Under the pieces are notes generated by a model that had not been told where the DNA came from, ran no database searches, and saw only the letters and a list, made by a program, of their open reading frames with translations. The position numbers and the translations under genes are program-made. A stretch of DNA of 64,000 nt from Blastobasis lacticolella (taxonomy: Eukaryota > Arthropoda > Insecta > Lepidoptera > Blastobasidae). The stretch is from assembly GCA_905147135.1 (NCBI GenBank), contig LR990044.1, positions 15,690,122-15,754,121 of the forward strand. Reading direction: 5' to 3'. Below, in pieces: positions 11,234-22,768 of the stretch (position 1 is its first letter; every line of letters starts with the position of its first letter).

Positions 11234-13820
11234 TTATTTTTTATATACACAGTTTATTAGAAGATAATTTTTACAATTGATTGATCTAAATGCTAATATC
11301 TTTCGCTTTTTCCGAAAGGCATGGTTTTCTAGGGCGATTTATCGTATATCAGCCGTAATAGACTTCATTGAAATGTTCACTAGGAAACAAAGAGGCGCTT
11401 GTTGACGTCGCTTTTTACAGGAAATCGCGCCATATTTAATCATTTCCATAGTCAACATATCAACGACTTAATTCACCACTGTCTGCATGACGGCATCGTG
11501 GTCCCATATACACTTCGATCAACTATAGACACCAGAACAGTCAATCGAAGCCGGTAAAGAAATAAAATAAAGTTTATATTTTCAATCTCGTAAGAGTTGT
11601 TTTAAACATTTTCCAGCTGGTTTAATACGAGTAATATTCACCTTTACATAAATAAGTAATAATCTTTATTGTGCTAAGAAACAGGTTACAGCAGAAACTA
11701 CCTATAAACACCCTTTGAAGTATTAATTACATAGAAGAGCCATTATATTTCTCGCACCATATAAAAGTCTTTATAAATACCAGCACTACATGACACAGTT
11801 GAAGCGACATATTTACCCTACACCGACCTACTTCCAAGGCTGGATAAAAAAGAAGCTACGACAGAAATAACGTACCGTATTCGAGTCTCGTAGCCCTACC
11901 AAAGAAATATATTGAAACGAATCTACAATACAGCCGTAAAGCACACTATCTTAGCTAGTATCTTGGTCACACATTTTTCGCGTAAAGTCCATGCGGCATC
12001 TCGGATCTGGCAAAAAATATAGGCGGAGATAGCGTGCGAGAATCCGTGGTAGCCGGTCGCCTGTTTGCGTGGACTTTACACATGACTTGCGGGGTTTTGC
12101 ACAAGAGTTTTCTGTAAAATATTTGTTTGTCAACGTAGTAAGCGGTGGCGATAACTCGGCTGCGGTATCCGTTTGGCGAGATCCATTAGTAGAAATTGTA
12201 GGTGTCGTTTGCCGTAGGAGTAGGGGAAAACTTTTTGTGTCAACACGTAATTACGATAGATCGTTGATTTCTTGGCGTTCTAGAAGCTGAATATTATCGC
12301 GGGATCTTTTTATTTCCTATCTAAGCTTAAAATATGTGGTCTAAGTGTCCTTTTCACCTATATTTTTTCATTTTTTACAAACTTCTCACTGAAATAGTTT
12401 CAACGCAATGTAAAAGTAAAAGTAAGTAATAAAAACACGTTTATTCCACTCAGACACACGGTACAACATTAATCATAATTTTTGTTAATTGCTCTCTGGT
12501 TGACTGGCTGGAAAAAGCTACGCAGCTGTAAGTCCGCCTTTGTACTCTAATGTGTATGAAGTTTTAAATAAATAAATATTTAATGAATAAATATTTAATA
12601 GAAAAAAAAGTAAAACAGAAACATAAATCGACGGAAAAAGACACTCTAATCTCGTTACCTGTGCCATGTGGAGAGTGCAATGGGGCCACACTCAGCATAT
12701 GCCACGACAGTCGCCGTGACGTTAGTTTTCAGTGGGCCCCCTAAATGATGCACGGACAAAAGTACCACAAAGAATAAATGAAATGGAATAATTAAATAAA
12801 TGTTACTGGTTTAAATACATAAATACATAATACATATATGTGTATGTATAAATAAGTGTGTACGAAGTGTAGAAAAGGTTTTTGCCTTTCATAGTTTAGG
12901 TGATCCTTTTTCCATTTTTAGTTTTGGGGTACGGCTAAGGCATGAATTAAGTTATCCTATAAGACGTTTAATTTAAAAACGAATCATTAAACCATCCAAT
13001 ATGTAAAACAGAAAATAAAGTAAACTACACAAAACAGTGTATCCTCGTCTTTACAGTGCTCCACTACAGTTTTTACCTCCCATCCACTTCACGCCTAACT
13101 CTCGCTAAGTTTCTTGTTGCCCCCAGTGTACTCGTGACAACAAAAGAACGTGAAGAAAACTCCGAGATTCAGAACAAGTGGCACTGTGTCGGGTGTTTGT
13201 ATGGAGTCGGTTTTTAATATTAACGCACAAACACTTTATTAACAAACTTTGTGCAGCGCTCGCTGAAGTTATAGTTACGATACGTTCTGAAATACCTGCA
13301 AACTGCGACACAGCAATCATAAACAAAGCAATATAGCCTTTAAGAACCTTAATTTGGTAGATAAGCCGCAAATATTATAGCTAATATAATTCGCTTCTAA
13401 AATTATTAACGCCGGACCCGTCCATTGAGGATCACTCCCAAAACACGTTTCAAACCAATCAACTATGGCTGATTGGCAAAGCGTTCGGATCATCAAAGAT
13501 AGAGGAGGCCTAAAGGAAATTCATCGATAAACAAATCGCATTCCGGCTTCAAATCTGGCGGTAGCCGACAAAAGGATCAGATAAACCTATTTCACGCGTG
13601 CCCAAACCGTAGGTCCCTACGGGGAGAATTATTGCCTACGCTAAGAACATTCCGAAGGCTCTTTGAGGATTACCCTGAAGAGGTAAGATTTATTCGAAGT
13701 TAGATGCAAAGGTGGTCGAGCGACGTTGATTTTGGAGCGTTGAGAATAGCTCAGATGGCATCTGGTTGGGTTCGGGTAGTATTTGTATGGACTTTTTAAG
13801 TTGAGGTTTGGTTTTGGAAC
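11234..13820. other. Unassigned intergenic sequence
   Basis: No supportable gene. A short inverted pair (GTAAAGTCCATGC near 11984 and GCGTGGACTTTAC near 12067) brackets about 70 bases. Open frames at 12069-12290, 13105-13371 and 13641-13892 show no recognisable domains. Confidence 0.35.
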
Positions 13821-14116
13821 GTAGATGGCCGAGTGGTTAAGGTATCCGATTCGTAACCGAGAGGTACCGGGTTCGAATCCTACAACGGCCATGTACTCTT
13901 TCCTAAGTTATTGCATTATTATACTCGTACTCTTATGAGGAAAAACATCGTGATTGCACATTCACGCGACAGAATGTAACCATGATCGAAAGGGTCAGGT
14001 TCCCCTGGCAGCAGAGTCATGAAGGTCAGATGGCAGACGCTTTACTGTAATTATCTGATCTGTCATATCCTGGATCATGGTCAAGGCGGAACCCGGGCCT
14101 TCGTGCGCTAGATCAT
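13821..14116 (+). repeat. Family A SINE, 3'-truncated
   Basis: Head GATGGCCGAGTGGTTAAGGT and GGTACCGGGTTCGAATCC match RNA polymerase III boxes A and B. The body follows to GGAACCCGGGCCTTCGTGCG, after which similarity stops without the GCACAACCGGGACATTAACG end. Confidence 0.8.
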
Positions 14117-15480
14117 TTTTTCAGTTGAGTTTTGGAATTTTGGAAAAAGTGTAAATTCTATATAGAGCGTGTTGTCTTTTTTTTGTTTTAATATATTCCA
14201 AATGAAACAACTTTCGACAGATTTTATTCCGACGTTTCGATAAAATGATCACTTAAAACATTACTTCGAATACACACCTCAGGTAGGTCCCAGGGGAGCT
14301 TCTTAAATCGTAATTTGTGCCGACGATGGTAACTCAAGGCGCGGTAGATGTCGACCTTTTAGAGGACTCCCAAATGTATGTAATTTTGGGCACCGCCAGT
14401 TGTGGGAAACAAGACCCACATTTAGGCGGGTAGCGACCTTTTCCCTTCAGGTACATATTTGACGTGGAAAATAAGATTCGGGCGAAAGTATCCTAAAGAC
14501 ATGGCGAAGTTTGTTCAGACTTACTAATGAGCAAGCTCGTCTACTACAGATCCTTGTGTCTTTGAAAATATTGTCTCAAAATTCTTTGGCGAATAAGGTT
14601 AGTAAGTTTTTAAGACTTTCGTGGTAATTCACTATACTTTCACTATACACCGAATATCGAGGTAAATACAATACTAATCGTGGTAACAAACCCGATAATA
14701 TGTGTAGTGAAAGGTTAGTAAGTACAACAATTTCTTCGATTAATAAGTACAACAACTTATTTGGTTGCAACATGCAATTTTTAATTTATTTGTTATTTCT
14801 TCCAACTTCAACTTAGCAGTCACACTAAACAGTTTTGGTTTACTGTTTACCAAACCCATCGATTTCTCAATTAAGTTTTGAATAATAGCCGATATAAATC
14901 TACTTTAGACGTTCCAATTGATTACATTGGTAATTTTGTCCAAGTGTCATTAGGGAATTATTGACTAATTGACTACATGCCTATTATAAATTACTCTAAT
15001 TGGCTAACTTTGAACTTGCTGTGGAATTCCGAAGTTACAATACAATTAATAATTCTAGCAGCCCGCCCCGGCTTCGCACAGGTTTTCTTGTCTTGAATTT
15101 CTTTTTATCGCAAAAGCCTTCTCCACGATAAAATACATTCCTATGCTTGCCAATTTCCATGGTGATCGGTTGAACGGTGTTGGAGTAAAACAATAACATA
15201 TTATTATACACAAACATCCATTTTCATAATAATTATATTGTTTTAGGATGATAGGCAAATCGTTCGACATCAAAAGCGGCTGTTACGCACTGACCTCTCT
15301 TCTCATTATACAATCATTCAAATAATTAGACCACTTAGTTCATAAATGTAGTGGACGATCCTTTAATTTAGACTCTATTAAGACATGCTTGTTTCAGATT
15401 AGAGCCGATGGATTCTAGAGGAATACTTATTTAACCCTCGATGAATAAGAATGTTATTGCGCTAGCATATAGAAGTCTTT
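14117..15480. other. Mostly unassigned; one short repeated segment
   Basis: At 14650-14706 the motifs TCGAGGTAAATACAATACTA and AACAAACCCGATAATATG match a segment at 42935-42982 next to the LINE fragment, so both belong to one unnamed repeat. A GATGATAGGCAAATCGTTCG stretch near 15245 also looks repeat-derived. No gene seen. Confidence 0.4.
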
Positions 15481-15660
15481 GAGTGTTATAAGTTTGACGT
15501 GTGTATCTGCAGCTTTGTGTTTCTGTCAGAAAGCCAGTTTAATCAAGAGGATTCTTAGCCTTGTTTCATTAAAATCGGTCCAGTAGTTAAGAAAATATTT
15601 AAATATATGTAAACTTAGTCGGGTGCTATTCGACTTTTTCTGTCGGTTTTGGTAGGTTCT
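15481..15660 (+). repeat. Family G interspersed repeat fragment
   Basis: Shares TATAAGTTTGACGTGTGTAT, the AAGCCAGTTTAATC block and the GACTTTTTCTGTCGG end with the copies at 5787, 37195 (minus) and 43480. Confidence 0.5.
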
Positions 15661-16589
15661 TAGAGGATTTAACCGGAATCCACTAAGGTTAGGTTATTTC
15701 ATATTCATAAAGGAATTACACGTTTTTGGCGTCGTGGTACCATGATGGAGGTTACCACGCACAGAGTCGATCGGTGTGGATAGCTTGAAGGGAGACGAGT
15801 AAATGAATCTGAATTATAATATTATCACAATGTGGTCAGCTGATTCGTTGACAGACTGTAGATCCTTACCTTTATAATCACGATTCCTATTAAGTCGTAC
15901 ATTTGAAGCTTGATGTAGTACCTGCAAAGTAGCACCAACAAAATCACGTAAACCTTACAATGCGAAACTTGACGTAATCACATTCAGTTTTGAATTGGCT
16001 CGGTGGTTTTAACTCGTGGGAGGTGCTTACTGTAACAAAGTTTCTATTCTAGCTTTAGCGTTATCTAGCCAACGTGCCTGTCGACACAGCTGGCGGTGTC
16101 CCAAGACTCGTTATTTGCCTTTTCAACTATGTAACTAGGTTGTTAGATTAGACAAAGCTTGTGGAATTAGATAATGCGAAGTATGCATGCAGCTGCAATT
16201 ATTACGTTCACCGCTTCCAACTACCTGTGGATTTACTTCGTAAGTAATGGCACAGACGAATTGGGTGAAGTTTCTGTTAGTTTTTTAAATTATTATGGCG
16301 TTCAATCTAATTTCCGTACAGTGGTTTCCGTGATTTCTTACCAGCAAGATTCCACTGAAAATTAGCCAGCACTTGCTGTAGCTAATGCCGACCTGGGGTG
16401 TTTTTTGGCATTGGTCTATGATTTATTTATTGTATTTGTGTGTGTTGTACCTAATTTCTATTTATTTATTGAAAAAAATAATATTTGTGTAGTATTGAAG
16501 TGTTTTAGAAGTGTATACGCTTATGGATTTATGTGATGTCAGAATAAATCATGTCTATGTCTATGATTTTGCTATGTATGCTTCATCAT
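15661..16589. other. Unassigned sequence; possible 3'UTR-like stretch
   Basis: A 63-codon frame at 16174-16365 is followed by T-rich sequence and AATAAA near 16543, which superficially resembles a transcript 3' end. The peptide has no recognisable domain, so this stays an observation only. Confidence 0.25.
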
Positions 16590-16655
16590 CGGCCGCATCG
16601 TCACTTACCACCCGGTGAGGTGGCGGTCAAATGCCTGGCTAGACAAATAAAAAAA
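16590..16655 (+). repeat. Family F poly(A) repeat 3' end
   Basis: GGCCGCATCGTCACTTACCA, GGTGAGGTGGCGGTCAAATG and CCTGGCTAGACAAATAAAAA resemble the fragment at 32790-32845 (GGTGAGATGGCGGTCAAATG). A poly(A) tail follows. It is 5'-truncated. Confidence 0.5.
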
Positions 16656-17470
16656 AAGAAATATTTCTAGAACATCGCTCTTAACATTGTGACTAGGAGT
16701 GCGGTGGTTGATATAAGTGGCCTTTGTTATTTATGAAAGAAATTAAAAATATACAATTTTTACCCCAAAGACCGCAAACTCTTTCTGGAAAAGTAAATTG
16801 TCAAGGGGGAACAATCCAAATCGCCAGAAACACACCTAAAACAATAAAAAAACCATTCGGGACCGGAGAAAAAGAAATATTTTCCACGCTGAAAACGAAT
16901 AAAACATGAATAAAACTCGAGTAATGCAAGGAAATACTATAGTCGTAAAGCAAACAGTGGGGGGTGAAGAGACAATAGAAGACCAATTTACAAAGAAACC
17001 CGGCAATTCTAGCAATTTTTGTAAAGACGAAAGTAAAACAATCACTTTGCAGGGCTCAAGTTAGGTTGGGCAGATTAATATATTTGGTTTCCTCGGTTTT
17101 GCTTAAGGAAATGATATCAAGATGCTGCTATAAACGTTGCGTTAAGTATAATACGCCTATATTTGGTTATAACAATGAATACTTTCCACAGTAAATACTT
17201 TTACACCAGTACAAAAACATGGTTAATATAGCAGATTGTGTTCATCAGTGTTGTCATCATCATCATCATCTAGCGTTTATCCCGGCTGATGAATGAATCA
17301 AACTGTCGCCAAAAATAAAATACTGCCGCCTTATATTTGTGCTTCCAAACAATAATGCTTGCATTTTTGTGTTCAAGTTTCAGGGACAAGACATATTTTA
17401 TAGCGTTATGTATGCGTAGCGTATGTTTCAATATAATAAAGATAAAACAATTTACCGCGATAACGGATAT
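16656..17470. other. Mostly unassigned; solo family A tail and family E fragment
   Basis: At 17255-17275, (CAT)n followed by CTAGCG may be a family A tail on the minus strand. At 17345-17395, CAATAATGCTTGCATTTTTG resembles family E (34961). No gene recognised. Confidence 0.35.
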
Positions 17471-17808
17471 GGGAGCGTCGGTGGCCGAGCGGTTAGAGTA
17501 TACGACTCGTAAGCCAGAGGTCCCGGGTTCGAATCCCGCTCCGGCCATGTACATTAGTTGAATATTAACCGACGCTCTTACGGTGAGGGAAAACATCGTG
17601 ATGAAACCTGCACATTCAGGCTACTGGATGTGTAACCATGATCCAATCTGGTCAGGTTCCCCTGGTAGCAGGGTCATGGAGGTCAGATGGCAGTCGCTCC
17701 ACTGTAATTACCTGACCTGCCAAATCTTGGATCATGGTTAAGGCGGACCCCGGGCCCTTGTGCGCGAGAGCACAACCGGGACATCAACGCCAAGATGATG
17801 ATGATGAA
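17471..17808 (+). repeat. Family A SINE, full length with (GAT)n tail
   Basis: Best copy in the window: box A TGGCCGAGCGG (17482-17492), box B GGTTCGAATCC (17526-17536), complete body, and an end CAACGCCAAGATGATGATGATGAA. Flanks ACCGCGATAACGGATA (from 17454) and ACCGCTATAACGATA (from 17812) look like a target duplication of about 15 bp with small changes. The short frame at 17337-17561 runs into the head and is not a gene. Confidence 0.9.
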
Positions 17809-18239
17809 TTCACCGCTATAACGATACTACTGAAAAGCGTACTAACTGTCGCATAAAAAGGTACTCAAATGTTTTTTTTTCTATCAAGCTTTTATCGTGC
17901 GGTATAGTAGCTTAGGCACCTACTCATCAAGTCGGTTCCAAAGAGATCAAACACGATGGGTTGATCTTGTTGCATTTAATTTATAGTTCCCATGACCACC
18001 TTCAGTCATCATTATCAGACCTTGAGTATCACCTTAGTGTATAGTACTCACCAAGACAATTCCAAAGAGTCCTAACATGATAAGGTTATCTTGATTCGTT
18101 CATTAGTTCTGTCGGTCAGGTTACGATATGTAACATTAAACCTTAATGTCATCAATAAAATTTAAGTTTCTCTTAGGTGGGCTGCCTGCTAGTTTGTCTC
18201 TGATTATCTATCTATTTATAGGCATATATAAAAATAAAT
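17809..18239. other. Unassigned intergenic sequence
   Basis: No gene. CACCTTAGTGTATAGTACTC near 18030 is not repeated elsewhere in the window. A fragment at 18175-18203 (GGTGGGCTGCCTGCTAGTTT) matches the family E 3' end. Confidence 0.35.
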
Positions 18240-18470
18240 TGCTGTGCGTTAGTCTCGCAAAAACGTCGAAAGTCTCGAAAACGGCTGGACAGACTTGAAT
18301 AATTCTTTTTTATGTTATATTTTTTATATTATAGGTGTAAGGTAGGTGTAGGGTAGAAGTAGGGTAGTGGTAGGGTAAGTGTAGGGTAGGATAGGGTAGG
18401 GGTAGGGATAGGGATAGGTGTAGGGTAGGGATAGGACGCGAATGAAGTCGCGCTGGGTTCACTAGTAATT
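18240..18470 (+). repeat. Interspersed repeat carrying a TAGGG-type minisatellite
   Basis: At 18332-18434, 5-7 bp units such as GTAGGGTAGG and GGGATAGGGATAGG are repeated about 17 times. They lie between a repeat body (AACGGCTGGACAGACTTGAA) and the terminus GCGAATGAAGTCGCGCTGGG. The same terminus occurs at 27172 and 57280 with far fewer units. The units are not the insect telomere repeat TTAGG. Confidence 0.75.
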
Positions 18471-19199
18471 ATATAAAACTGGAACGGCCGTAAGTGTCGA
18501 CAGAAAAGCAAACATTATATCCGTAATATATACTAGTATTATTCTGAAAGATATTCGATTCCTTATGTCTTGAAAAGTTCCATTGCAACGACGATTTGAA
18601 ATTAGTTTCATAAAACTTTGAATGAATGTGTCAGAGCTCCGTTTGTCTTCCAAATGGATTTTATTCGCTTGACTTAACCTCAATAAGGCAAGGGAATATC
18701 TGCTATAGTTCTGCAAAATATCATATAATGTAGACTCTTGAGTTGTCGCTTTAAGACATTCCTAAGCATTTAGGCGTCATAAAATCGGTGTCATAAATAC
18801 AAGAGTGAGGTTAGTTTTCACCTAAGGTTGTTGATCGGTGCAATGCTTGTCTTAAATTAACTTAGGCGTCGTATAAAGTTTAATGCATTCGAGGACATAT
18901 TACATTATGTGCTAGTTTCTCCACTTACTATATAGGTATGTTAGGTAAATTATATCTCATATTAATTCAAACAAGATCGTATTCAGTGCTTCAATATTGG
19001 GCCAGTGTCCCCATCTTCCAGTCTGCCCTTTATCACTTTAAGGAGAGTGTTGGTACTGGAGTGGCTTATGTATTAAGACATTTCAAATGAATTTACATTT
19101 GAAATAACGTCGTGATTGTGCATATGTTTCATTTGTTCCCTTTTCTTTCACTTACATAAACCAATTTGCATTATCAGCACTCTATACTAAGATTTTATA
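18471..19199. other. Unassigned intergenic sequence
   Basis: No gene or recognisable repeat; the open frames overlapping this interval are low-complexity by-products. Confidence 0.35.
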
Positions 19200-19375
19200 G
19201 AGGAAATGTTTGTGTTTTTATATTTGTTTGTATGTTGAGGAAATTCTTCCACTAATAGAAAGCTACATTATTTCCGAGTGTCGCCCCGTAAAACTAATAG
19301 GATCCTGCGGGACAGTTTAACGTTTACAGAGATCCGAACTGCGGGGGGAAACCGCGGGGAACGGCTAGTTCATTA
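19200..19375 (+). repeat. Interspersed repeat, GCGGGGGGAAACCGCGGG-type terminus
   Basis: The right end (CGGGGGGAAACCGCGGGG, then AACGGCTAGTTCA) resembles the terminal motif of common lepidopteran repeats, like those ending near 6170 and 24300. Class not determined. Confidence 0.4.
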
Positions 19376-19688
19376 CTATTCAAGTGCACCATAAGACAGG
19401 GCCCGTAAAACTTCCTAAATACTTTAGTAGATCACCCTTTTCAATTTCGAGAGAGGATTAAATAAGAAAAAGTTCGTTCAAAAATCCTGATGCATCTACC
19501 AACAACGGGGATAAGTGTTCCCCAATCAAGTTTGCCCCAGGGGTCCAAAGCAACAGGGGGTGAAATGTGGCTGGGTTCATAAAACAACATCTTTATTATT
19601 TAGCCCTTATGAACGAAGATAAGACGGATCAAGGCCATTGACTTACCTACCTTTGTATGGAAGTGGTATATGGTTTACAAATGTTACA

Positions 19689-19803
19689 AATGTATCAGTT
19701 ATCTAGCACCCATAGTACAAGCTTTGCTTAGTTTGGGGCTAGATGGCGCTGTGTGAATTAGTCCACGAATATTTATTATTTATTTATTTTTATTTATTAT
19801 TAT
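19689..19803 (+). repeat. Family B SINE, 5'-truncated
   Basis: Only the 3' half is present: ATCAGTTATCTAGCACCCAT, AGTACAAGCTTTGCTTAGTT, CTAGATGGCGCTGTGTGAAT and an ATTT-rich tail. It is nearly identical to the 3' half of the copy at 34353, so it is a fairly recent insertion. Confidence 0.8.
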
Positions 19804-19859
19804 GTTTAAAATTTTATATGATACCTAGATTATTTAAAATAGTATAATCTATTGATCGC

Positions 19860-20035
19860 GTTCCCTTAGAAGTTTTAATCTTTCACTGCTCCAAGTGATT
19901 CAGTCCTAGGTATTTGATATTACTTTCAGCTTTATAGCTTCATGCGTTTCTGAGAAAAAGTGTATTGACTGACTGACAACAAAGTGATCGTATAAGGTTT
20001 CCGTTTTTTCCTTTTGATGTACGGAACCCTAAAAA
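19860..20035 (+). repeat. Family L interspersed repeat (ACGGAACCCTAAAA end)
   Basis: AGTGTATTGACTGACTGACA, CAAAGTGATCGTATAAGG, TCCTTTTGATGTACGG and AACCCTAAAAAC form a motif series I know from many lepidopteran genomes. A shorter trace may occur near 28580. Class not determined. Confidence 0.5.
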
Positions 20036-21006
20036 CAAAATATAACAACATATTTAGTTATAATATGTTCTTAAAAGCTCATTTTCGGCATAAGTCTAAG
20101 TTAAGAAAAGCATGCGCATTAAAATATTATAAACTTAAATTAATTAGGGTTACTTCTTATATATTTAAATAAAATTACCATCCATTATTTAAGTATAAAA
20201 TAAGGACCTCAAAAGGACCTAAAGCGCTGTCAATGTCCCGGACAAGTTAGGATGAAGTGTGAAAGCAACTAAATCAAGTATAAATGTGGTGTTTTTTAAT
20301 TTGGTTGGTATACCAATACATAGCGATATATCGCTTATCTTACATTTTTTCGCTTCGTGAAATAATGTATGAATGGGTATTATAGTAACAGCAGTATGTA
20401 TCAGACTTTATGTGATCAAAACGCAAAAAGGTTCCTGGAATCGCAAACTCTGAGTATGGTTGAAAATAAATTATTATGTTGACTGAGCATTAGCTAACAA
20501 TGATTTGTGATGCTCTGCTCTGAACACGTTAGTGAAAATTTAATATTGACGTGTCTAAATTACTCATGTTAATTTCTATTCACAAACACTGAAGCTAGAA
20601 TTGCATTTTGAATGTACCGCTGGTTTGGTTTTCATATTTGGACAAATTAATATAGGTAATGAAAATCAATCGGATATTTGCAACTATCAATTACATGTTT
20701 TACCAAGCCTACACCTACAGCCTAACTGGGTACATAGTTTTTATATTGTTATCACAATTTAGAATTGACACTTTTGCCAAATAACTAAGTTTTCTAATAC
20801 ATCAAAGTACTTGTTAAAAAAAATAACTTAGGGGCGTCTCCACAACAGAAAGCTCTGCTGACCAGTTTCTGTTCCACGGAGATCCTAATTATTCGACCTC
20901 TAAGACATTAGTTGCCTTATATAATGCCTTATGTCGAAGATATTGGTGTTTTTCTACTCTGCCAAACACCATACAGCTTTGATACATAAGGTTCGAAAAA
21001 CACAAA
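20036..21006. other. Unassigned intergenic sequence
   Basis: AT-rich; nothing recognised. Confidence 0.35.
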
Positions 21007-21218
21007 ATAATAATAACTTTGTCGTTAATGTCCCGGTTGTGCTTATACACGAGAGCCTAGGGTCCGCCATGACCAAGATCCAGGATTTGTCAGAACGGGT
21101 AATTACAGAGGAGCGACTGCCATCTGATCTCCGTGACCCCGCTACCACGGGAACCTGACCAGATTGGATCATGGTTACACGAGGGTTTTTTCTCACCGTA
21201 AGAGCATCGCTTAGTATT
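21007..21218 (-). repeat. Family A SINE, lacks tRNA head
   Basis: The minus strand carries the body and 3' end (GACATTAACGACAAAG in reverse of 21020-21035, then AATAAT-type tail), but stops before the tRNA-like head, at the GATGCTCTTACGGTGAG landmark. It is a 5'-truncated copy. The 119-codon minus frame here is an artefact of the repeat. Confidence 0.75.
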
Positions 21219-21233
21219 GTAATCGGATTGCAA

Positions 21234-21302
21234 TCGCAGCTCAATGGCAGTTTTACGCGTTTTTTGTATTCTGCTTCAATTAAAACTGCCATTGAGTTGC
21301 GA
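21234..21302. ncRNA. Candidate hairpin with 22-bp stem and 25-nt loop
   Basis: TCGCAGCTCAATGGCAGTTT(TA) at 21234-21255 pairs with 21281-21302. The arms match at 21 of 22 positions, and the one exception can form a G-U pair in RNA. The loop is 25 nt. Size and geometry resemble a small microRNA precursor, but a fold-back remnant of a transposon gives the same picture. I do not recognise a known mature microRNA. Confidence 0.3.
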
Positions 21303-21383
21303 CTTCCATTCAATTACACTGCGATCGAGCCATAGTAAATTAGCGGACACGAGGCGCTGGACATATGCAACCTATGGAGGGAT

Positions 21384-21660
21384 GTGCATTATTTTTTTAG
21401 TTATACGGCAGACAAACAGGCAAGCGGGCCACCTGATGGAAAGTGGTCACCGCCGCCTATAGACATCAGCAACCTCAGCAGAGTTACCAATGCGTTGCCG
21501 CCTCTAAAGATACCTCTAACCTCTGGAACCATCCCATGTCATAGTCAAAAGGAAACAATATCGCCAATATCTGCGCGAGTACTCTATACAATTCTTCCAG
21601 TGTTTTTACATCGATGTTGGGGAGTATTTTCCCCCGATGCGTAGGTATGCGGTGCGAGAT
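21384..21660 (-). repeat. Family D poly(A) retroelement copy
   Basis: The minus strand ends TGACCACTTTCCATCAGGTG, GCCCGCTTGCCTGTTTGTCT and an A-run. The part near 21610-21650 (TGGGGAGTATTTTCCCCCGA) corresponds to the hairpin region of the 8450 copy, now degenerate. Confidence 0.7.
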
Positions 21661-22063
21661 CCCGAGGGTACTTTTAGACGTTCGGTGCGGTTATGACTGG
21701 GATGCGCGCTACCCATTATTGGGAATTAAAATGAGAGAATTCGTGTCATGGAAAATGTATAAGCACTCAGCTGATGATGATTCCCGTGTAGTTGAATGGG
21801 GTTCACTGATGCTAGTTCAGTTGAAAGATAGTTTGGTTTTTGTTTGTAAGGTCACATATGAGATAGAAGTGGTAGAGATGTGTTATTTTCTATAATATTT
21901 GATTTGCCAAAGTGTTTATTACGTTATTTGGTTTTGGCTTTAAGTGGACTTGGTATCCGGAACCCTTTTTTTATTAGCCTTTAAGAGGTGCTCGCAGATA
22001 AGATCCTAATACCAACTAGAAATTTACCCACGATGCATTTCCCTTTACTTTTCGTCGATTCCG

Positions 22064-22160
22064 GCTTTTGCCAGTGTCCGCTTTCCTACTTTTTCTTGCC
22101 CACTTTGCCCGATCTTCGGTATCCTCACGTCGCTCGACTCGGCATTTCCCTTTACTTTTA
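22064..22160 (+). repeat. Family J repeat fragment
   Basis: TTCCGGCTTTTGCCAGTGTC, CGCTTTCCTACTTTTT and ATCCTCACGTCGCTCGACTC match the block at 56485-56580 (CCCGGCTTCTGCTAGGGTCC, CGCTATCCGATTAATT, TATTCGCGTCGTAAGCCTCT). Two diverged copies, class unknown. Confidence 0.5.
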
Positions 22161-22595
22161 TGGTACTTTAACTATTGATATTCTGTAGTGATTATAAGTT
22201 TCAAATAAATATGTGGGCAAAATGATACTTCTTTGACAATTATATTGGTATTGTTATTAAGTTCACTAAAAATATTGTATATCTTTTCAGATAATCTGTG
22301 TCGACGTTGGCATCAAGAAGTAAAGCCTAAGGTAAGCTTAAATAAGTCACCAGACTTTATAAGTTTTTAAGATTTTTATGGGATGGGCAGCATGTATTGC
22401 AAACGTCCGTACTCTACAGTAACTGCTTATCATCAGGTGAAAAAGCTCCGAGATTTCGAAAAATTCGACATCCTAGATTCTAGCGGAAGTATATAAATAA
22501 TTTTGGAAATCTGTTCACCAGCTTCAAATTACCCACTAAACGTACCTTCGAATACTTTTTGCATTATTAGAACATATTATAATATAATTAAAAAT
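22161..22595. other. Mostly unassigned; weak E-type end
   Basis: At 22415-22450, AGTAACTGCTTATCATCAGG resembles the 3' end of family E. Nothing else recognised. Confidence 0.3.
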
Positions 22596-22768
22596 CATCA
22601 TCATCTTGCCGTTAGTGTTCCGGTTGTGCTCTCAGGGTCCTCCTTGACCATAATCCAGAATTTAGCACATCAGGTAATTATAGTGAAGCTCCTGCCATCT
22701 GACCTCCGTGACCCTGTTAACCTGAACCTGACCACATTGAACCATGGTTCCAAATTCAGTCGCCTATA
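22596..22768 (-). repeat. Family A SINE, 5'-truncated
   Basis: The + strand begins with a (ATC)n tail and CTTGCCGTTAGTGTTCCGGT, then runs through the body in reverse to GTTCCAAATTCAGTCGCCTA. The tRNA head is missing. A 139-codon frame at 22503-22922 spans it and is rejected. Confidence 0.75.

Noticed and set aside
16174..16560. Small gene with its own 3' end
   Set aside because: The 63-codon frame has no recognisable domain and the AATAAA is not informative in AT-rich sequence.
18332..18434. Interstitial telomere repeat
   Set aside because: The units are GTAGGG/GATAGG-like and irregular, not the insect TTAGG repeat, and lie inside a dispersed repeat.
20954..21313. 119-codon minus-strand frame
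   Set aside because: It consists of a family A copy in reverse plus the hairpin; composition follows the repeat.
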